Positions 1 through 9,761 are shown, numbered from the stretch's first letter. The stretch is DNA of 64,000 nucleotides from Paramacrobiotus metropolitanus (GCF_019649055.1 NW_026570316.1:186001-250000), one strand, 5' to 3'. Numbers and translations: made by a program. The notes: a model not told the origin generated them from the sequence alone.

Positions 1-3000
1 GATTCGAAAGAAAACGAAAGTGACCTTTCATCAGAAGACGAAGGAGTTGATGAGCGCCCACTTGAAAAAGCTGACAAAGGTCAAGCCACTGCACAGCAGT
101 ACGAGAGCAGTGAATCAGACTCAGAATGGACAAGTTCAAGCGATAATTCAACGACTTCAGAAGATTCGGGTGTAAATGACCTTTCAGAACAAGAAGATTT
201 ACTGGACTTGGATGAAGATGACGAAGTGGACGAAGAAAAAGAAAAAGAGATAAAAGTCAGAAGAGTGAAAATAGAAAAAGCAAGACTTTCGAAAGATGTG
301 ATTAAAGTCTACAGTGACCAACGAATCAAATTGAAACCGTCAATCTGCACACGCGTAAAGGTCAAGATGGGAAAATATGCACCGGCTCAAAACAAGTTGA
401 TGTTCACACCGGTCCCACAAGTTGAAACTGATGTGCAACCGTTGGCAGGAGTGACGGACCACAGAGGAAAATATTTCGAAATCGTCATCGCGAATCATAG
501 TAGTAAATACCAAATCGTGAAGAAAAATCAGCTTCTTGGCTATGTGGAGCCTTACGAACATATGGAGAACGTAAAGGTCAACGCGGGCACAGTAAAGAAT
601 GTACTTGATGACCCAGAGGTGGATGATACGACAAAAGCTGAATTAACAAAGATAATTGGAAACTTGAAATTAGGACCTGACCTCACTGAAGAGCAAAAGA
701 ACGACGTGTATAACGCGTTCTGGGAATTTTGGAAAGTCTTGCCGACATCCAAGAAACCGTACGGAGATGTGAAAGGGGTCACTCACGTAATCGATACGGG
801 AGATGCGAAACCAGTTAAATGTAACCCGGCCAGAACGAGTTGGACAGGCCGTGAGTTCATAACAAAGCACATTGAAGAGATGTTGGCACAAGATGTAATT
901 GAGCCCTCAGACGCCGAATGGAGCTTTCCAGTTGTGCTAGCTGTTAAAAAGAACGGCGATGGGACAATGGGAACAAGATTTTGTGTCAACTACATCATGC
1001 TGAATAAGTTAACGAGAAAGAACAACTACCCGCTACCGAATCCAGATGAGTTGCTTGATGCGTGCGCAGGAAACAAGTACTACGGGAAAATGGACTTGCA
1101 AAGTGGATTCTGGCAGATCCCAATGGATCCAGCGTCAATCAATAAAACGACCTTTGTAACACAAGATGGAATGTACCGATTTAAAAGAATGCCATTCGGA
1201 GTTTGCAACGGACCAGCAACATTCCAATTGTGCATGGACAAAGTACTGTCGAAAGCGAAAAGAAAAGGCTGCGTTTTCGGGTACATTGACGACGTTATCT
1301 TCGCCGGAAAAACATGGGCGGTTTTCATGCAGAATTTGAGAAACGTCTTAATGAGCCTAGTTGAAGCGGGATTCACGATTAAACCGACGAAATGTGAATT
1401 TGGAATGAGACAAATGGGATTTCTGGGTCATATACTCAGTGAAGATGGAATTCGAATGGATCCTGAAAAGGTCACCGCAGTCTCAGAATTTAAACGACCT
1501 CAAACAGAAAGGCAATTAAGGTCATTCCTCGGACTGGCGAATTATTATCGCAAGTTCATAATGGGATATGCACAGAAGACTTGTCATTTGTACGAATTGC
1601 TGAGACAAGATAAGCAAGTGAAAAAAGACTGGACAAAGGTGCACGAAGAGGAATTCAACAGTTTGAAACAACTGTTGTGTGAAGGTCCAGTATTGGCAAA
1701 ATTTGACCCGGCAAAACCGACAGTTATTGAATGCGATGCGAGTAAAGAGGAAATTGGAGCGGTACTGTCACAAGACGGCCACCCGATCGCGTACGCGAGC
1801 CGCGTCTTACACGGAGCCGAAAGAAATTACGGCGTGACGGAATGGGAATGTCTGGCAGTAGTATTCGCTGTCAGAAAGTTTAAGCCATTCATTGACTATG
1901 CGGAATTCACCGTACGAACGGACCACCAGGCGCTGACAAACTTGTTAAGGTCAGAAACAAATAAAGTCGGAATGAACCCGCGCTTGACAAGATGGGCGAT
2001 GGCACTGCAAGGCCACCAGTTTAAAATCGAATATAAACCGGGAAAGTATTGCGACAACGCGGACGCACTATCAAGAGCGCCAATTGAAGGTCCAACATGT
2101 CAAGAAGAAGAATTCGACGAGATTCCGAACTTCGAAGATTATAAGAAGGAATTCGACACCAAAGAACCGGCAAATGAAGTTGGACAATTGTTCCTACAAA
2201 TGGTCGAGCAAAAAGAGAAACGATTAAAGGTCAGCCCAGTTACGGCGAATGAGTCGGCTGAGAATGCGACTAATGTCAACCGGGTAAAAAGTTGGCTGCC
2301 CACCGCTAGTGACTTAAAGGTCACCGGACTTGATGCGGAATTTGAAGTTCAAAATGGAAAGGTCAACGGACTTAACGAAGCAGTAGAGAATCAAGATGAC
2401 CTTTGGGAAACGGACAAAGTTGCACGAGCATTGAATGAGTGTCCGATTAAACTGCTGAAATTCCCAAAACAAGTGAAGAAGAGGTACAAACCATTACCGC
2501 GATGCAAGGTCATAAAAGATTGGAACGAACTGAGTACAGCGACAGTTCGCATCGTTAACCTGCAAGGTGACGAAGAAGAGGAAGACGACTCGAATCTGCA
2601 GTTGAGAAATAAGCAGTTAAAAGACCCCCATCTGGCAATGATAATAGATGAATTGGAACATCTACCAGATGCTGAAACGAGATCGAAATTTGAAGTGCAT
2701 TATCAGCTGTGGAACGGAATACTGTACCGAGTAAAGGATAAAAATGGGAAACTTGAAAGGTCATACGTGGTACCGTTGTCGATGCGAAGGGCGATAATCC
2801 ACGCATTGCACGACGAGAAAGCGGCAGGGCATCTGGGATTTGAAAAGACATTGGCGGCAATTAGACTTCGATACTATTGGGATCGAATGAGCACTGACGT
2901 GAAGAATTACATACTTGCCTGCCAAGGATGTCAATTCCGCAAAACGCCAAGGAAATGCCCACCTGGAAAATTGCAAGAGATAAAAGTTGGACACCCGTTC

Positions 3001-3057
3001 TTCCGAGTTTATGCGGACCTGAAAGGACCGTTATTACCGACGGAGAAACGCGGATAA
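1..3057 (+). CDS. pol: Ty3/gypsy pol (partial): RT, RNase H, integrase N-terminus
   Basis: The frame is open from base 1, so the gene starts upstream. An acidic serine-rich linker (to about base 240) leads to a region ending in YVEPYEH, as found after the protease in Ty3/gypsy polyproteins. Reverse transcriptase follows (about 800-1600), with the catalytic YIDD motif at 1282-1293 and the MDLQSGFWQIP and PFGVCNGPATFQ blocks. RNase H spans about 1700-2090 (ECDASKEEIGAVL, then TDHQAL). A spacer precedes the integrase zinc finger (His-His about 2798-2850, Cys-Cys about 2917-2928). The frame stops at TAA 3055-3057 inside integrase, just after the zinc finger, and the catalytic core continues in the -1 frame. 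RT and RNase H look intact. The encoded enzymes would copy element RNA into DNA. Confidence 0.9.
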   Translation, partial: DSKENESDLSSEDEGVDERPLEKADKGQATAQQYESSESDSEWTSSSDNSTTSEDSGVNDLSEQEDLLDLDEDDEVDEEKEKEIKVRRVKIEKARLSKDVIKVYSDQRIKLKPSICTRVKVKMGKYAPAQNKLMFTPVPQVETDVQPLAGVTDHRGKYFEIVIANHSSKYQIVKKNQLLGYVEPYEHMENVKVNAGTVKNVLDDPEVDDTTKAELTKIIGNLKLGPDLTEEQKNDVYNAFWEFWKVLPTSKKPYGDVKGVTHVIDTGDAKPVKCNPARTSWTGREFITKHIEEMLAQDVIEPSDAEWSFPVVLAVKKNGDGTMGTRFCVNYIMLNKLTRKNNYPLPNPDELLDACAGNKYYGKMDLQSGFWQIPMDPASINKTTFVTQDGMYRFKRMPFGVCNGPATFQLCMDKVLSKAKRKGCVFGYIDDVIFAGKTWAVFMQNLRNVLMSLVEAGFTIKPTKCEFGMRQMGFLGHILSEDGIRMDPEKVTAVSEFKRPQTERQLRSFLGLANYYRKFIMGYAQKTCHLYELLRQDKQVKKDWTKVHEEEFNSLKQLLCEGPVLAKFDPAKPTVIECDASKEEIGAVLSQDGHPIAYASRVLHGAERNYGVTEWECLAVVFAVRKFKPFIDYAEFTVRTDHQALTNLLRSETNKVGMNPRLTRWAMALQGHQFKIEYKPGKYCDNADALSRAPIEGPTCQEEEFDEIPNFEDYKKEFDTKEPANEVGQLFLQMVEQKEKRLKVSPVTANESAENATNVNRVKSWLPTASDLKVTGLDAEFEVQNGKVNGLNEAVENQDDLWETDKVARALNECPIKLLKFPKQVKKRYKPLPRCKVIKDWNELSTATVRIVNLQGDEEEEDDSNLQLRNKQLKDPHLAMIIDELEHLPDAETRSKFEVHYQLWNGILYRVKDKNGKLERSYVVPLSMRRAIIHALHDEKAAGHLGFEKTLAAIRLRYYWDRMSTDVKNYILACQGCQFRKTPRKCPPGKLQEIKVGHPFFRVYADLKGPLLPTEKRG

Positions 3058-4631
3058 AATATATAGCGGTGTTCATCGATCAATTGACGAAATACGTGAT
3101 CGCAGTACCAATGAAGACGGCTACGGCGAAAGAGTTTGCCAAAGTGTTCGTCAAACACGTGATATTGGTGCATGGAGCGCCGCACATCCTACACACGGAT
3201 CGTGGACGGCATTTCACAGCCGAAGTATTGACAAAGGTCACCAACGTGTTTAAGATTAAACACACGTTTGGAACGGCTTATCATCCGGAAGGTCAAGGCC
3301 AAGTCGAAAGACAGATGCAGACGATTGCGGATGGCTTGGCACAATATCTGAAAGCGGGAAACGAAAGAAAATTTAACAAGTACCTTCCATATGTCATTTC
3401 GGCAATGAACAGAGTCGTACACGCCACAACCGGATATTCGGCATATTATATGCTACACGGCAGAGAAATGACCATGCCGGAAGATGTGGTCACAAAAACG
3501 AATATCCCAGATGATTATGGGACTCCCGACGAATGGGTAGAGACCATGAAAAAGAACTTGACCTTTGCAGAAGAAGTGGCGAAATGCAATATTGAAGATG
3601 CATATGAAAAGAACGCGGAAATCTACAATAAGAGGAAATCGGAACCTAACTTTAAAGTGGGTGACCTTGTGTTGATACGACTGCCAAAGGACACGAAACA
3701 GGGGAAGAAAGAAAATCAATCGGACTTTAAATCGAAATATGACAAAGTGTGGAAAATCCTTAGCTTTCCGCGAGCAAACGAAGCGGAGGTCATTGAACAA
3801 AACCCAAAGAAAGAAGCGGACTTGAAAGTGGTTTCGATTGATCGCTTGAAGTTATGGCACCCGCCATTGCCAGAGGAAGGCGCAGAGCGTACTTCTCAAA
3901 AAGAGTCCCTTTTCGAACCACCTCTGCTACCCGAAACGGAAAAAGTAAATGAAAACAAAGCGGAAGAAGCTGAGCAGGATCCGAAAAATGGACCAAGTCA
4001 ATTTTTCGAACCACATATTCTGCTACCCGACCCGATAAGTGGCGACAAACCGAAAAAGAAGAGAGGACGACCAAGGAAAGATGATAAAGATTTCGAAACG
4101 GTAGTTACAAAAAAGTTGAACGCGGAAGCCGGAAACCTGGCAGAAAGGTTACTGGAAAAAGATATCGAAGTAAGCTCCAAAGTAGCAGAGCGTAACGACA
4201 AGGCTCTTTTCGAACCACGCACTGCTACCAAAGACGCGGATGACCTTTTCAAACAGCAGACTGGCGGTGAGATATCAGAGCACGATTCGAATCTTTTCGA
4301 AACACGCACCGCTACTGAGAAAGGGAATCGCCAGAAGGATGATGAATTACCAGAGCGTAATTCTAAAAAGGACTCTCAACAATCCTTTTTCGAACCACGC
4401 ACTGCTACCAAGAATGGGAATGAACCCATAAAAAAGAGAAAAGAGGAAATCGACGCAGTAAAAATAAAAGCCGATCAACTGGGCCGCGATATACAAAAGG
4501 CCATCGCGGAAAGAAAAACCAAAAAGAAGAGGCCAACTCCCACGGAACTTTTAACCCAGAAGGGTGAAATGGAAGATGCAGCCGACAAAGAACTCTTTGA
4601 TCGGATAACTAATGGACGCAAGCACAAATAA
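2928..4631 (+). CDS. pol: Integrase catalytic core and C-terminal tail, -1 frame
   Basis: Integrase homology begins at about 3045, so the upstream ATG at 2928 lies in overlap and is probably not a true start. The DDE core is complete: D in FIDQL (about 3078), D in HTDRG (about 3197) and E in QVERQ (about 3306). The AYHPEGQGQVERQ and INRVVHATTGYSAYYMLHG-type blocks follow the usual order. A C-terminal GPY/F-like module ends near SIDRLKLWHP (about 3835). It is followed by a lysine-rich tail of roughly 230 residues with five degenerate repeats built on FEPRTAT or FEPxxLLP (about 3910, 4003, 4207, 4291, 4388), which is unusual for an integrase. The frame change may be a simple indel or a programmed -1 shift. 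No obvious slippery heptamer stands out. Confidence 0.82.
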   Translation: MSIPQNAKEMPTWKIARDKSWTPVLPSLCGPERTVITDGETRIKYIAVFIDQLTKYVIAVPMKTATAKEFAKVFVKHVILVHGAPHILHTDRGRHFTAEVLTKVTNVFKIKHTFGTAYHPEGQGQVERQMQTIADGLAQYLKAGNERKFNKYLPYVISAMNRVVHATTGYSAYYMLHGREMTMPEDVVTKTNIPDDYGTPDEWVETMKKNLTFAEEVAKCNIEDAYEKNAEIYNKRKSEPNFKVGDLVLIRLPKDTKQGKKENQSDFKSKYDKVWKILSFPRANEAEVIEQNPKKEADLKVVSIDRLKLWHPPLPEEGAERTSQKESLFEPPLLPETEKVNENKAEEAEQDPKNGPSQFFEPHILLPDPISGDKPKKKRGRPRKDDKDFETVVTKKLNAEAGNLAERLLEKDIEVSSKVAERNDKALFEPRTATKDADDLFKQQTGGEISEHDSNLFETRTATEKGNRQKDDELPERNSKKDSQQSFFEPRTATKNGNEPIKKRKEEIDAVKIKADQLGRDIQKAIAERKTKKKRPTPTELLTQKGEMEDAADKELFDRITNGRKHK

Positions 4632-4756
4632 ACCACATAAATATGATTAACGGGGTTTATGATGTAATGATAGGAGTTGGGAAGGCGTAAAAAGGTCATC
4701 ACTGTGAAAAAGGCTAATCAATACTGTTTCATTGTTACAGAAGGTAAGCACAGTTA
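4632..4756 (+). promoter_or_regulatory. Splice-acceptor-like leader before ORF2
   Basis: The short spacer after pol contains a pyrimidine-rich tract ending in CAG at 4738-4740, with a TTCATTGTTACAG consensus. A donor-like AAG/GTAAGC follows at once (4741-4749), then the ORF2 ATG at 4757. The placement suggests that ORF2 is made from a spliced subgenomic mRNA, as env is in retroviruses. The adjacent donor could allow a further splice to the acceptor before ORF3. The matching 5' donor lies outside the window. Confidence 0.45.
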
Positions 4757-6349
4757 ATGGACAGATTGGAACGGCAGAATTCAGATAACTCTGACTCGGA
4801 AAGTATCGGAAACCCGTTAAAGACATCGACCCCAAAAAGAATGGAAGGCGAATACGGATACGACACCTCATACGGTGAAGGGTCGGCGTCGTCGGCGGGA
4901 ACGGCACAGAACGAACCTGAAATAGTCCAAGGAGGGACTTACAGCGGCCCAGGGTATTACGCGTATCATGATCCGGGACAGCCGACGAATTACCAAGATA
5001 CGGTTAATTGGGTGCACCACGGCTCAACTGCCGGAACCCAGTACACAGAACAAACGATGCACAGTGTCCCTTACCAGCCGTACCCAGGAGTATATACCTC
5101 ACCGATGAGACCATCGCAGACAATGATGGGACCGGCCAGAATGTTGATGCCGCCACCACAACAGACCACACCGAGTCGATTTATGGGACACGGAGGATTT
5201 AGCGGAATGATGTTGCCGCCACCGCAACAGACCACACCGAGTCGATTTATGGGACATGGAGGATTTAGCGGGATGATAGCGACCCCAGTACAGTCACAAA
5301 GGTCATCCCCGATATTACCACCCTTTCCAGAAACGGGAGGCTTGTCATTATCGGATATTGGAGCACCTCGTATGAGGACACCGCAACAAATGGGAGCGCA
5401 ACGACCGCATAGGAATTCGCCACAAAAAGGTGGGAGGCGAGGCAGAAATCGTTTTGATTCACCAAGACCGCGAGGTATACTGCCGTCGCTGGGCCCAAAT
5501 TTGGAGCAGGTGGGACCAGATGGATTACGGTTAACACCCCCGGGTGAACCTACCGTGCACGAGTATTCACCAAAACTTCCGTTGGATATGAGAGAGGATG
5601 ATGCTCGGTTGAATATAATTGTGGGAAATAAGGAAAGTTTGACGGAAACCGATACAGAGGCCATCCAGGATTTTAATCGGATGTGTCGTGACCTATACAG
5701 AATCCATATGCGGGTCGAGGATGAACACGCATTTTATGGAAGGTTAATCAGTTTGGATGCGGTTATTAAACCGGTTCATATCGCACTGAAGGATAAGACT
5801 AAAGTCATCGAGGTTAAGCGGAAAGAGTTGGCGATCAAAATTGCCTCGATGAAGCAGTACCACCCGGCATTAGTCGAGAGGAAATGGCCGTGGATGATCG
5901 AACAGATCCAAAGGTTCCTTAAGACGTTCCCCCAAGAGAAGCGGACTCCTACAGGCAGCGTAGCGGGGCCGTCACGGGCGCTAGTCGAAGCCCCAGTAGA
6001 TGAGATGTCAGACAATGACCTCCTGGAAACAAAGAGAAAGATAGAAGCGGAACTAACCGAAAGGTCACGGGCCAGTTCAACCACAGGCTCAGCACGCGGA
6101 CGGACAAGCTCAGTTGCAGATTCGTCTCGCGGAAGCATAAAGAGCGGAAAACGAACAAGGTCACCGACGACAAGCCCAAAAGAAGGTGATAAAAAGGGGC
6201 AACCGACCAAAAAGGTCACGGCGAGTATAAAGCACCGCCGGCTAAGCCACAAGCACCGATACCGGTTGGTAGAAAAAGTGCACCGCCCACACCGACAAAT
6301 CCGGAGATCACGCAATTGCGTCTTCCGAAATGTAGGACTTATACGGTGA
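4757..6349 (+). CDS. Retroelement ORF2, segment a (Pro/Gly/Gln-rich)
   Basis: ATG at 4757 is the only proper start among the ORF2 segments. The N-terminal half is low complexity, rich in Pro, Gly, Gln, Met and Tyr. It contains a 66-bp (22-residue) tandem duplication at about 5149-5280 with core PPPQQTTPSRFMGHGGFSG. Residues about 275-400 are more globular and helical (LTETDTEAIQDFNRMCRDLY onward). A basic serine-rich stretch follows. The last 40 residues in this frame look like out-of-frame translation. The proline-rich continuation is in the next frame from about 6229, so an indel lies near 6200-6230. Function is unknown. It could be a displaced gag-like structural protein, but no zinc knuckle is visible. 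Confidence 0.6.
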   Translation: MDRLERQNSDNSDSESIGNPLKTSTPKRMEGEYGYDTSYGEGSASSAGTAQNEPEIVQGGTYSGPGYYAYHDPGQPTNYQDTVNWVHHGSTAGTQYTEQTMHSVPYQPYPGVYTSPMRPSQTMMGPARMLMPPPQQTTPSRFMGHGGFSGMMLPPPQQTTPSRFMGHGGFSGMIATPVQSQRSSPILPPFPETGGLSLSDIGAPRMRTPQQMGAQRPHRNSPQKGGRRGRNRFDSPRPRGILPSLGPNLEQVGPDGLRLTPPGEPTVHEYSPKLPLDMREDDARLNIIVGNKESLTETDTEAIQDFNRMCRDLYRIHMRVEDEHAFYGRLISLDAVIKPVHIALKDKTKVIEVKRKELAIKIASMKQYHPALVERKWPWMIEQIQRFLKTFPQEKRTPTGSVAGPSRALVEAPVDEMSDNDLLETKRKIEAELTERSRASSTTGSARGRTSSVADSSRGSIKSGKRTRSPTTSPKEGDKKGQPTKKVTASIKHRRLSHKHRYRLVEKVHRPHRQIRRSRNCVFRNVGLIR

Positions 6350-7467
6350 AATACACTGGGACGGACCATAACGAACGAAAGGTCACGGCTAGGATAGTCG
6401 ACAAAGGAACGAATAAAGAGATCGACTCGTGCAATCCCCTAGCAGATAAGTCAGTCAAAAACGAGATCGGGGAAAGGTCAAAGACAGAAGTCAATGAGGC
6501 GTTACAGTTCATTCCTCCGGAGGAGCGTCACAACCCACGAGTCCTCATTCAGATGATGAAACACGTTGTGTCTAAAGTAGCGATCGAAGAAGATGCATGG
6601 ATCCGAATTAAAGTGGGCACGAACGAAGACCACTTGGCGTATACATATACAACGGATGGAAGGCTGTTGACAAAAGAAAGAATTCGACCAAAACCAACAG
6701 CAGACCCAGACCCGGCTAAACGAAAATTAGACGATTACGAGTCGACCCTGAAATATACTGACGGAACATGTAGGAAGGTGACGTTGAAACTCCATTTTGA
6801 GGATAACACGACGGACAGCCTAACCGCAGTAATCATTGACCCGGTAACGGGAGACCCGATCCCATACGCCCCATGGGACATATCAGAAGAAAGCGCTGAA
6901 CAGGCCAATAAGACAGCCCTCGATCAGCTGTGGCACCTGATACCAGAAAGCGATCGTCAAGACCCGGCAGTCCAAGCAAACACACTGATCAGCATGATGC
7001 GGTATCGAGCGGAAAAAGACGAAGCCCATTTCCGACTCACAAGAAGAATGGAAAACGGAGCGTATAAAACGGTGTTCTATGACGCCATGAAGAACCCTTT
7101 GTGGGAAATCACAACACAGGGACAGGACGCGACGACACCTCACTTGGAAATTCTGGGCCAACAGCCAGCACAAAAAGATGGAGCTGGAGAAATGGAAGAA
7201 GCCCCAGTAGCCGAAATAGAAGAAACTGGAGGAGCCAGACGATCATTGCAACGTGTATTAGAGATCGTCCAAGGGGATGAAGAACATCCTCCATGTGGGG
7301 ACATTAATTGTGAACGATGTAACGTAACCGATGAATCAGAAACAAAATCGGCAGGAGACGACACAGGCGAAGAAGAAGAAGCGGATGAAGGAACTGAGGA
7401 AATTCCTCCCATCCCTCAAAAGTGGTTATTAAATCAAAGAAAGCGGCTAAACTGGAAGAAGCTATGA
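6316..7467 (+). CDS. Retroelement ORF2, segment b with a duplicated domain
   Basis: The frame is open from about 6229. Its first codon at 6316 is TTG, not ATG, which argues for continuation of segment a rather than an independent gene. It contains two copies of one domain of about 110 residues. Copy 1 runs from TYTVKY to TTDGRLL and copy 2 from STLKYTDG to KNPLWEI. Both have a short beta-like start, then a block such as NEALQFIPPEERHNP or DQLWHLIPESDRQDP, then a Met-rich helix and a final strand. The end is acidic with a CxDxxCERC-like patch (about 7292-7318). Near 7410-7420 the frame shifts again into segment c. I do not recognise the fold. Confidence 0.6.
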   Translation: MRLPKCRTYTVKYTGTDHNERKVTARIVDKGTNKEIDSCNPLADKSVKNEIGERSKTEVNEALQFIPPEERHNPRVLIQMMKHVVSKVAIEEDAWIRIKVGTNEDHLAYTYTTDGRLLTKERIRPKPTADPDPAKRKLDDYESTLKYTDGTCRKVTLKLHFEDNTTDSLTAVIIDPVTGDPIPYAPWDISEESAEQANKTALDQLWHLIPESDRQDPAVQANTLISMMRYRAEKDEAHFRLTRRMENGAYKTVFYDAMKNPLWEITTQGQDATTPHLEILGQQPAQKDGAGEMEEAPVAEIEETGGARRSLQRVLEIVQGDEEHPPCGDINCERCNVTDESETKSAGDDTGEEEEADEGTEEIPPIPQKWLLNQRKRLNWKKL

Positions 7468-9761
7468 ACCGGAAAAAGGGGAAGAAAGCCGATAAGAAGG
7501 TGGAAGAAAAGAAGAAGGATGACAAAAAGGATGACGAGAAAAAGAAGAAAGGTCACGGAAAGCAGAAAAGTAAACCCGCGACTCCGGACGTTGAAATTTT
7601 CGACGAGACTGAAAGGTCGTCATCACCGGCGCCTCCGAAAAAGTTCATCATTGAATCGGCGACTTCTAAAACAAAGAGCGATGAACCGACGACATCGAAA
7701 GCAAAGACTATTGCGGTCAAACAAGTCGTCCCTGTCGTTATATCAGCAGCCACCCCGAAAGAACGCAAAGAAAAGGAGAAGCGCGAGAAAGCAAAGCGAG
7801 AAATATCTCGTGAATCGTCAGCATCCGAAACGAGCTTACCAAGCACTTCGACGGTCAGTTCAAGATCACACGTGGACCCGAAAACGGTCAGATCAAGAAC
7901 CACAGAACCGGGGAGCCTAGCAGAGGCTCTGGAAAAAGGAAAAAAAGCAAAGAGCGAACCAGTTAAGTCGAAGGCGAAAGGCAAAACGACCATGAAAATT
8001 GACGCATTGGCGATGGCCACCTATACCCAACCAGACGGGGATAGTGAACTTGATTATTCAGGAGACGAACTGGAATTCGACGATCCTGATGATGATAATA
8101 TGACCACGATCGACGAAATTGTTGAGGCATTCGATGGAGCAGAGAAAAACTTCACACGAATAAGGACGGCATCAGTGACAGCGAAATTCCGAACTGGTTT
8201 GAAAAGATATTTGAAAGAGAAACGCCGTAGCTTCACCAAACAAAAGTTCGACGTCATATTGGAGTATGCTCGTAACGCAGGAAAACTTATCCAGAAACAT
8301 CCTAACTTCGCGTATAAGGCCAAGTTATTCAGACCAGCGAGTTCGGACAAGGCGTTGACAAGTCCAAACGAAGACAGTTCAATGCGGGTAGAAAGGGCAA
8401 TCGCAGGAATGACAAGCCCGTTGGGATCAACGAGTCACCGGATCAGTCAATATATCAACGCCGTTTGGCATGATGGAAGAGGGATGATAAAGGAAATCGA
8501 TACGGCCACCGAACGTGCATTGCCGAGGATGATTAAACAGAACATCCTATCAACAACAAACGCACACAAAGGACTGCCGATTAGATATACGAGAGTGGGA
8601 CTTATACCTCCGGAAAAACAAGGTCACTGTCATATGTCTGACAGTCAAGACATGGAAAAAGTTAAAGTGCCAATACAGGGAGATCCAGCGACTCCCATAC
8701 TGAACCAGATTGCACAACGGATAGCAGAAGATGAGGCCGCGCGGGTGAAGTCACAAGCCCCTAAAGTGCTTAAACAAAAAGGACCAATGGATTCGGAATC
8801 GGAAGACAGTGATGATAATACCACCAAAGAAACGCCTCTTGAACCAGCGAAAGAAAAAGATGAACAGTCAAAAGGTCAAGAGACAATTGGAACGGTGGCA
8901 GAAGTTCAAATGAAAGGTCACGAGACTCCGGAAACAGGGGAGAAAGAAAAGGTTATGCTCCCTGGCGAGAAAGTAGAGGCGGAGAAAGAAGCTGATTCTG
9001 CGCGACAAGTGTTTCAAAAATCTTTGCTCGCACCATCGGAGGAGGCGGATAAACCGAAAGGTCATGAGATTTTGCCACAAGAAGAGAAGACCGCCGAACC
9101 GAAATCGACTCAGTCATCATCGGGGTCTTTGGGAAAACTGACGATTGTTGAAACAGACCCAACGGACTCAACGGGCTCGGCATTATCCCCCCAGAAATTG
9201 AAAAGCGATGATACACAGACAAAAGAGGAACCGAATTATATGTTAGGAGCACCGTTAGATGTGAACAACCGAACATGGAACGAAGTTCAAACGGCGCTTC
9301 AAGGGGAAAGAGAAGGCGAAATGCTCGGCGCGCAGCTGAAAGAACAGGTTGTCGCGAGCTCAAGAGGAAGATCATCATTCAACATGACGGAACGAGTCCT
9401 GAAGCGAGCGTATAAGGAAGGAAAGCTGGGATGTAAATACAATAAAGACAACAAGATTATTTACTACCTTCCGAAGTCTATACGCACACCCAGACTTAAA
9501 ATGGAATTGGAGATATGGAAAATAGCCATCACAGATGTGGCTTTAGACGCTATTGGCGGTACAAAAGGAGCGTCGTGGAGTGACCTTTCCAATTTCATGG
9601 CTGTCCATTATGAACTGGGAGAATTGAATATTGAAAAGGACAAAGAGTGGATTAAGAATGCCGTAGAAGCCCTGATCAAAGACGATGACGTGCTTATGAT
9701 CAACGAAGACGGCCGAGTTGACTTTAAGCCGTATAATCCACCGGCAAAGGCAGCGGAGTGA
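7422..9761 (+). CDS. Retroelement ORF2, segment c; linker-histone-like C-terminus
   Basis: The annotated first codon is GTG, and the first ATG is at 7464 inside the overlap, so this is probably a continuation of ORF2. It starts with a very lysine-rich stretch (KKGKKADKKVEEKKKDDKK) and low-complexity Ser/Glu. A globular segment lies at about 8100-8620 (IDEIVEAFDGAEKNF through RYTRVGLIPPEK), followed by a long charged linker with repeated KGHE motifs. The last 90 or so residues (about 9490-9745) look like a winged helix: KIAITDVALDAIGG, GASWSDLSNFMAVHYELG, EWIKNAVEALIKDDDVLMIN, then DGRVDFKP. The order and spacing match the globular domain of histones H1/H5 (helix, Ser-rich turn, helix, recognition helix, beta wing ending FKL). 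DNA or chromatin binding is inference. Confidence 0.62.
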   Translation: MVIKSKKAAKLEEAMNRKKGKKADKKVEEKKKDDKKDDEKKKKGHGKQKSKPATPDVEIFDETERSSSPAPPKKFIIESATSKTKSDEPTTSKAKTIAVKQVVPVVISAATPKERKEKEKREKAKREISRESSASETSLPSTSTVSSRSHVDPKTVRSRTTEPGSLAEALEKGKKAKSEPVKSKAKGKTTMKIDALAMATYTQPDGDSELDYSGDELEFDDPDDDNMTTIDEIVEAFDGAEKNFTRIRTASVTAKFRTGLKRYLKEKRRSFTKQKFDVILEYARNAGKLIQKHPNFAYKAKLFRPASSDKALTSPNEDSSMRVERAIAGMTSPLGSTSHRISQYINAVWHDGRGMIKEIDTATERALPRMIKQNILSTTNAHKGLPIRYTRVGLIPPEKQGHCHMSDSQDMEKVKVPIQGDPATPILNQIAQRIAEDEAARVKSQAPKVLKQKGPMDSESEDSDDNTTKETPLEPAKEKDEQSKGQETIGTVAEVQMKGHETPETGEKEKVMLPGEKVEAEKEADSARQVFQKSLLAPSEEADKPKGHEILPQEEKTAEPKSTQSSSGSLGKLTIVETDPTDSTGSALSPQKLKSDDTQTKEEPNYMLGAPLDVNNRTWNEVQTALQGEREGEMLGAQLKEQVVASSRGRSSFNMTERVLKRAYKEGKLGCKYNKDNKIIYYLPKSIRTPRLKMELEIWKIAITDVALDAIGGTKGASWSDLSNFMAVHYELGELNIEKDKEWIKNAVEALIKDDDVLMINEDGRVDFKPYNPPAKAAE

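Noticed and set aside
5071-5664. 197-codon minus-strand ORF opposite ORF2a
   Set aside because: Gly/Cys/Pro-rich reverse reading of the proline-rich repeat. It includes the antisense of the 66-bp duplication and has no independent evidence.
5776-6369. 197-codon minus-strand ORF opposite ORF2a/b
   Set aside because: Antisense of a coding region; stop-poor because of base composition.
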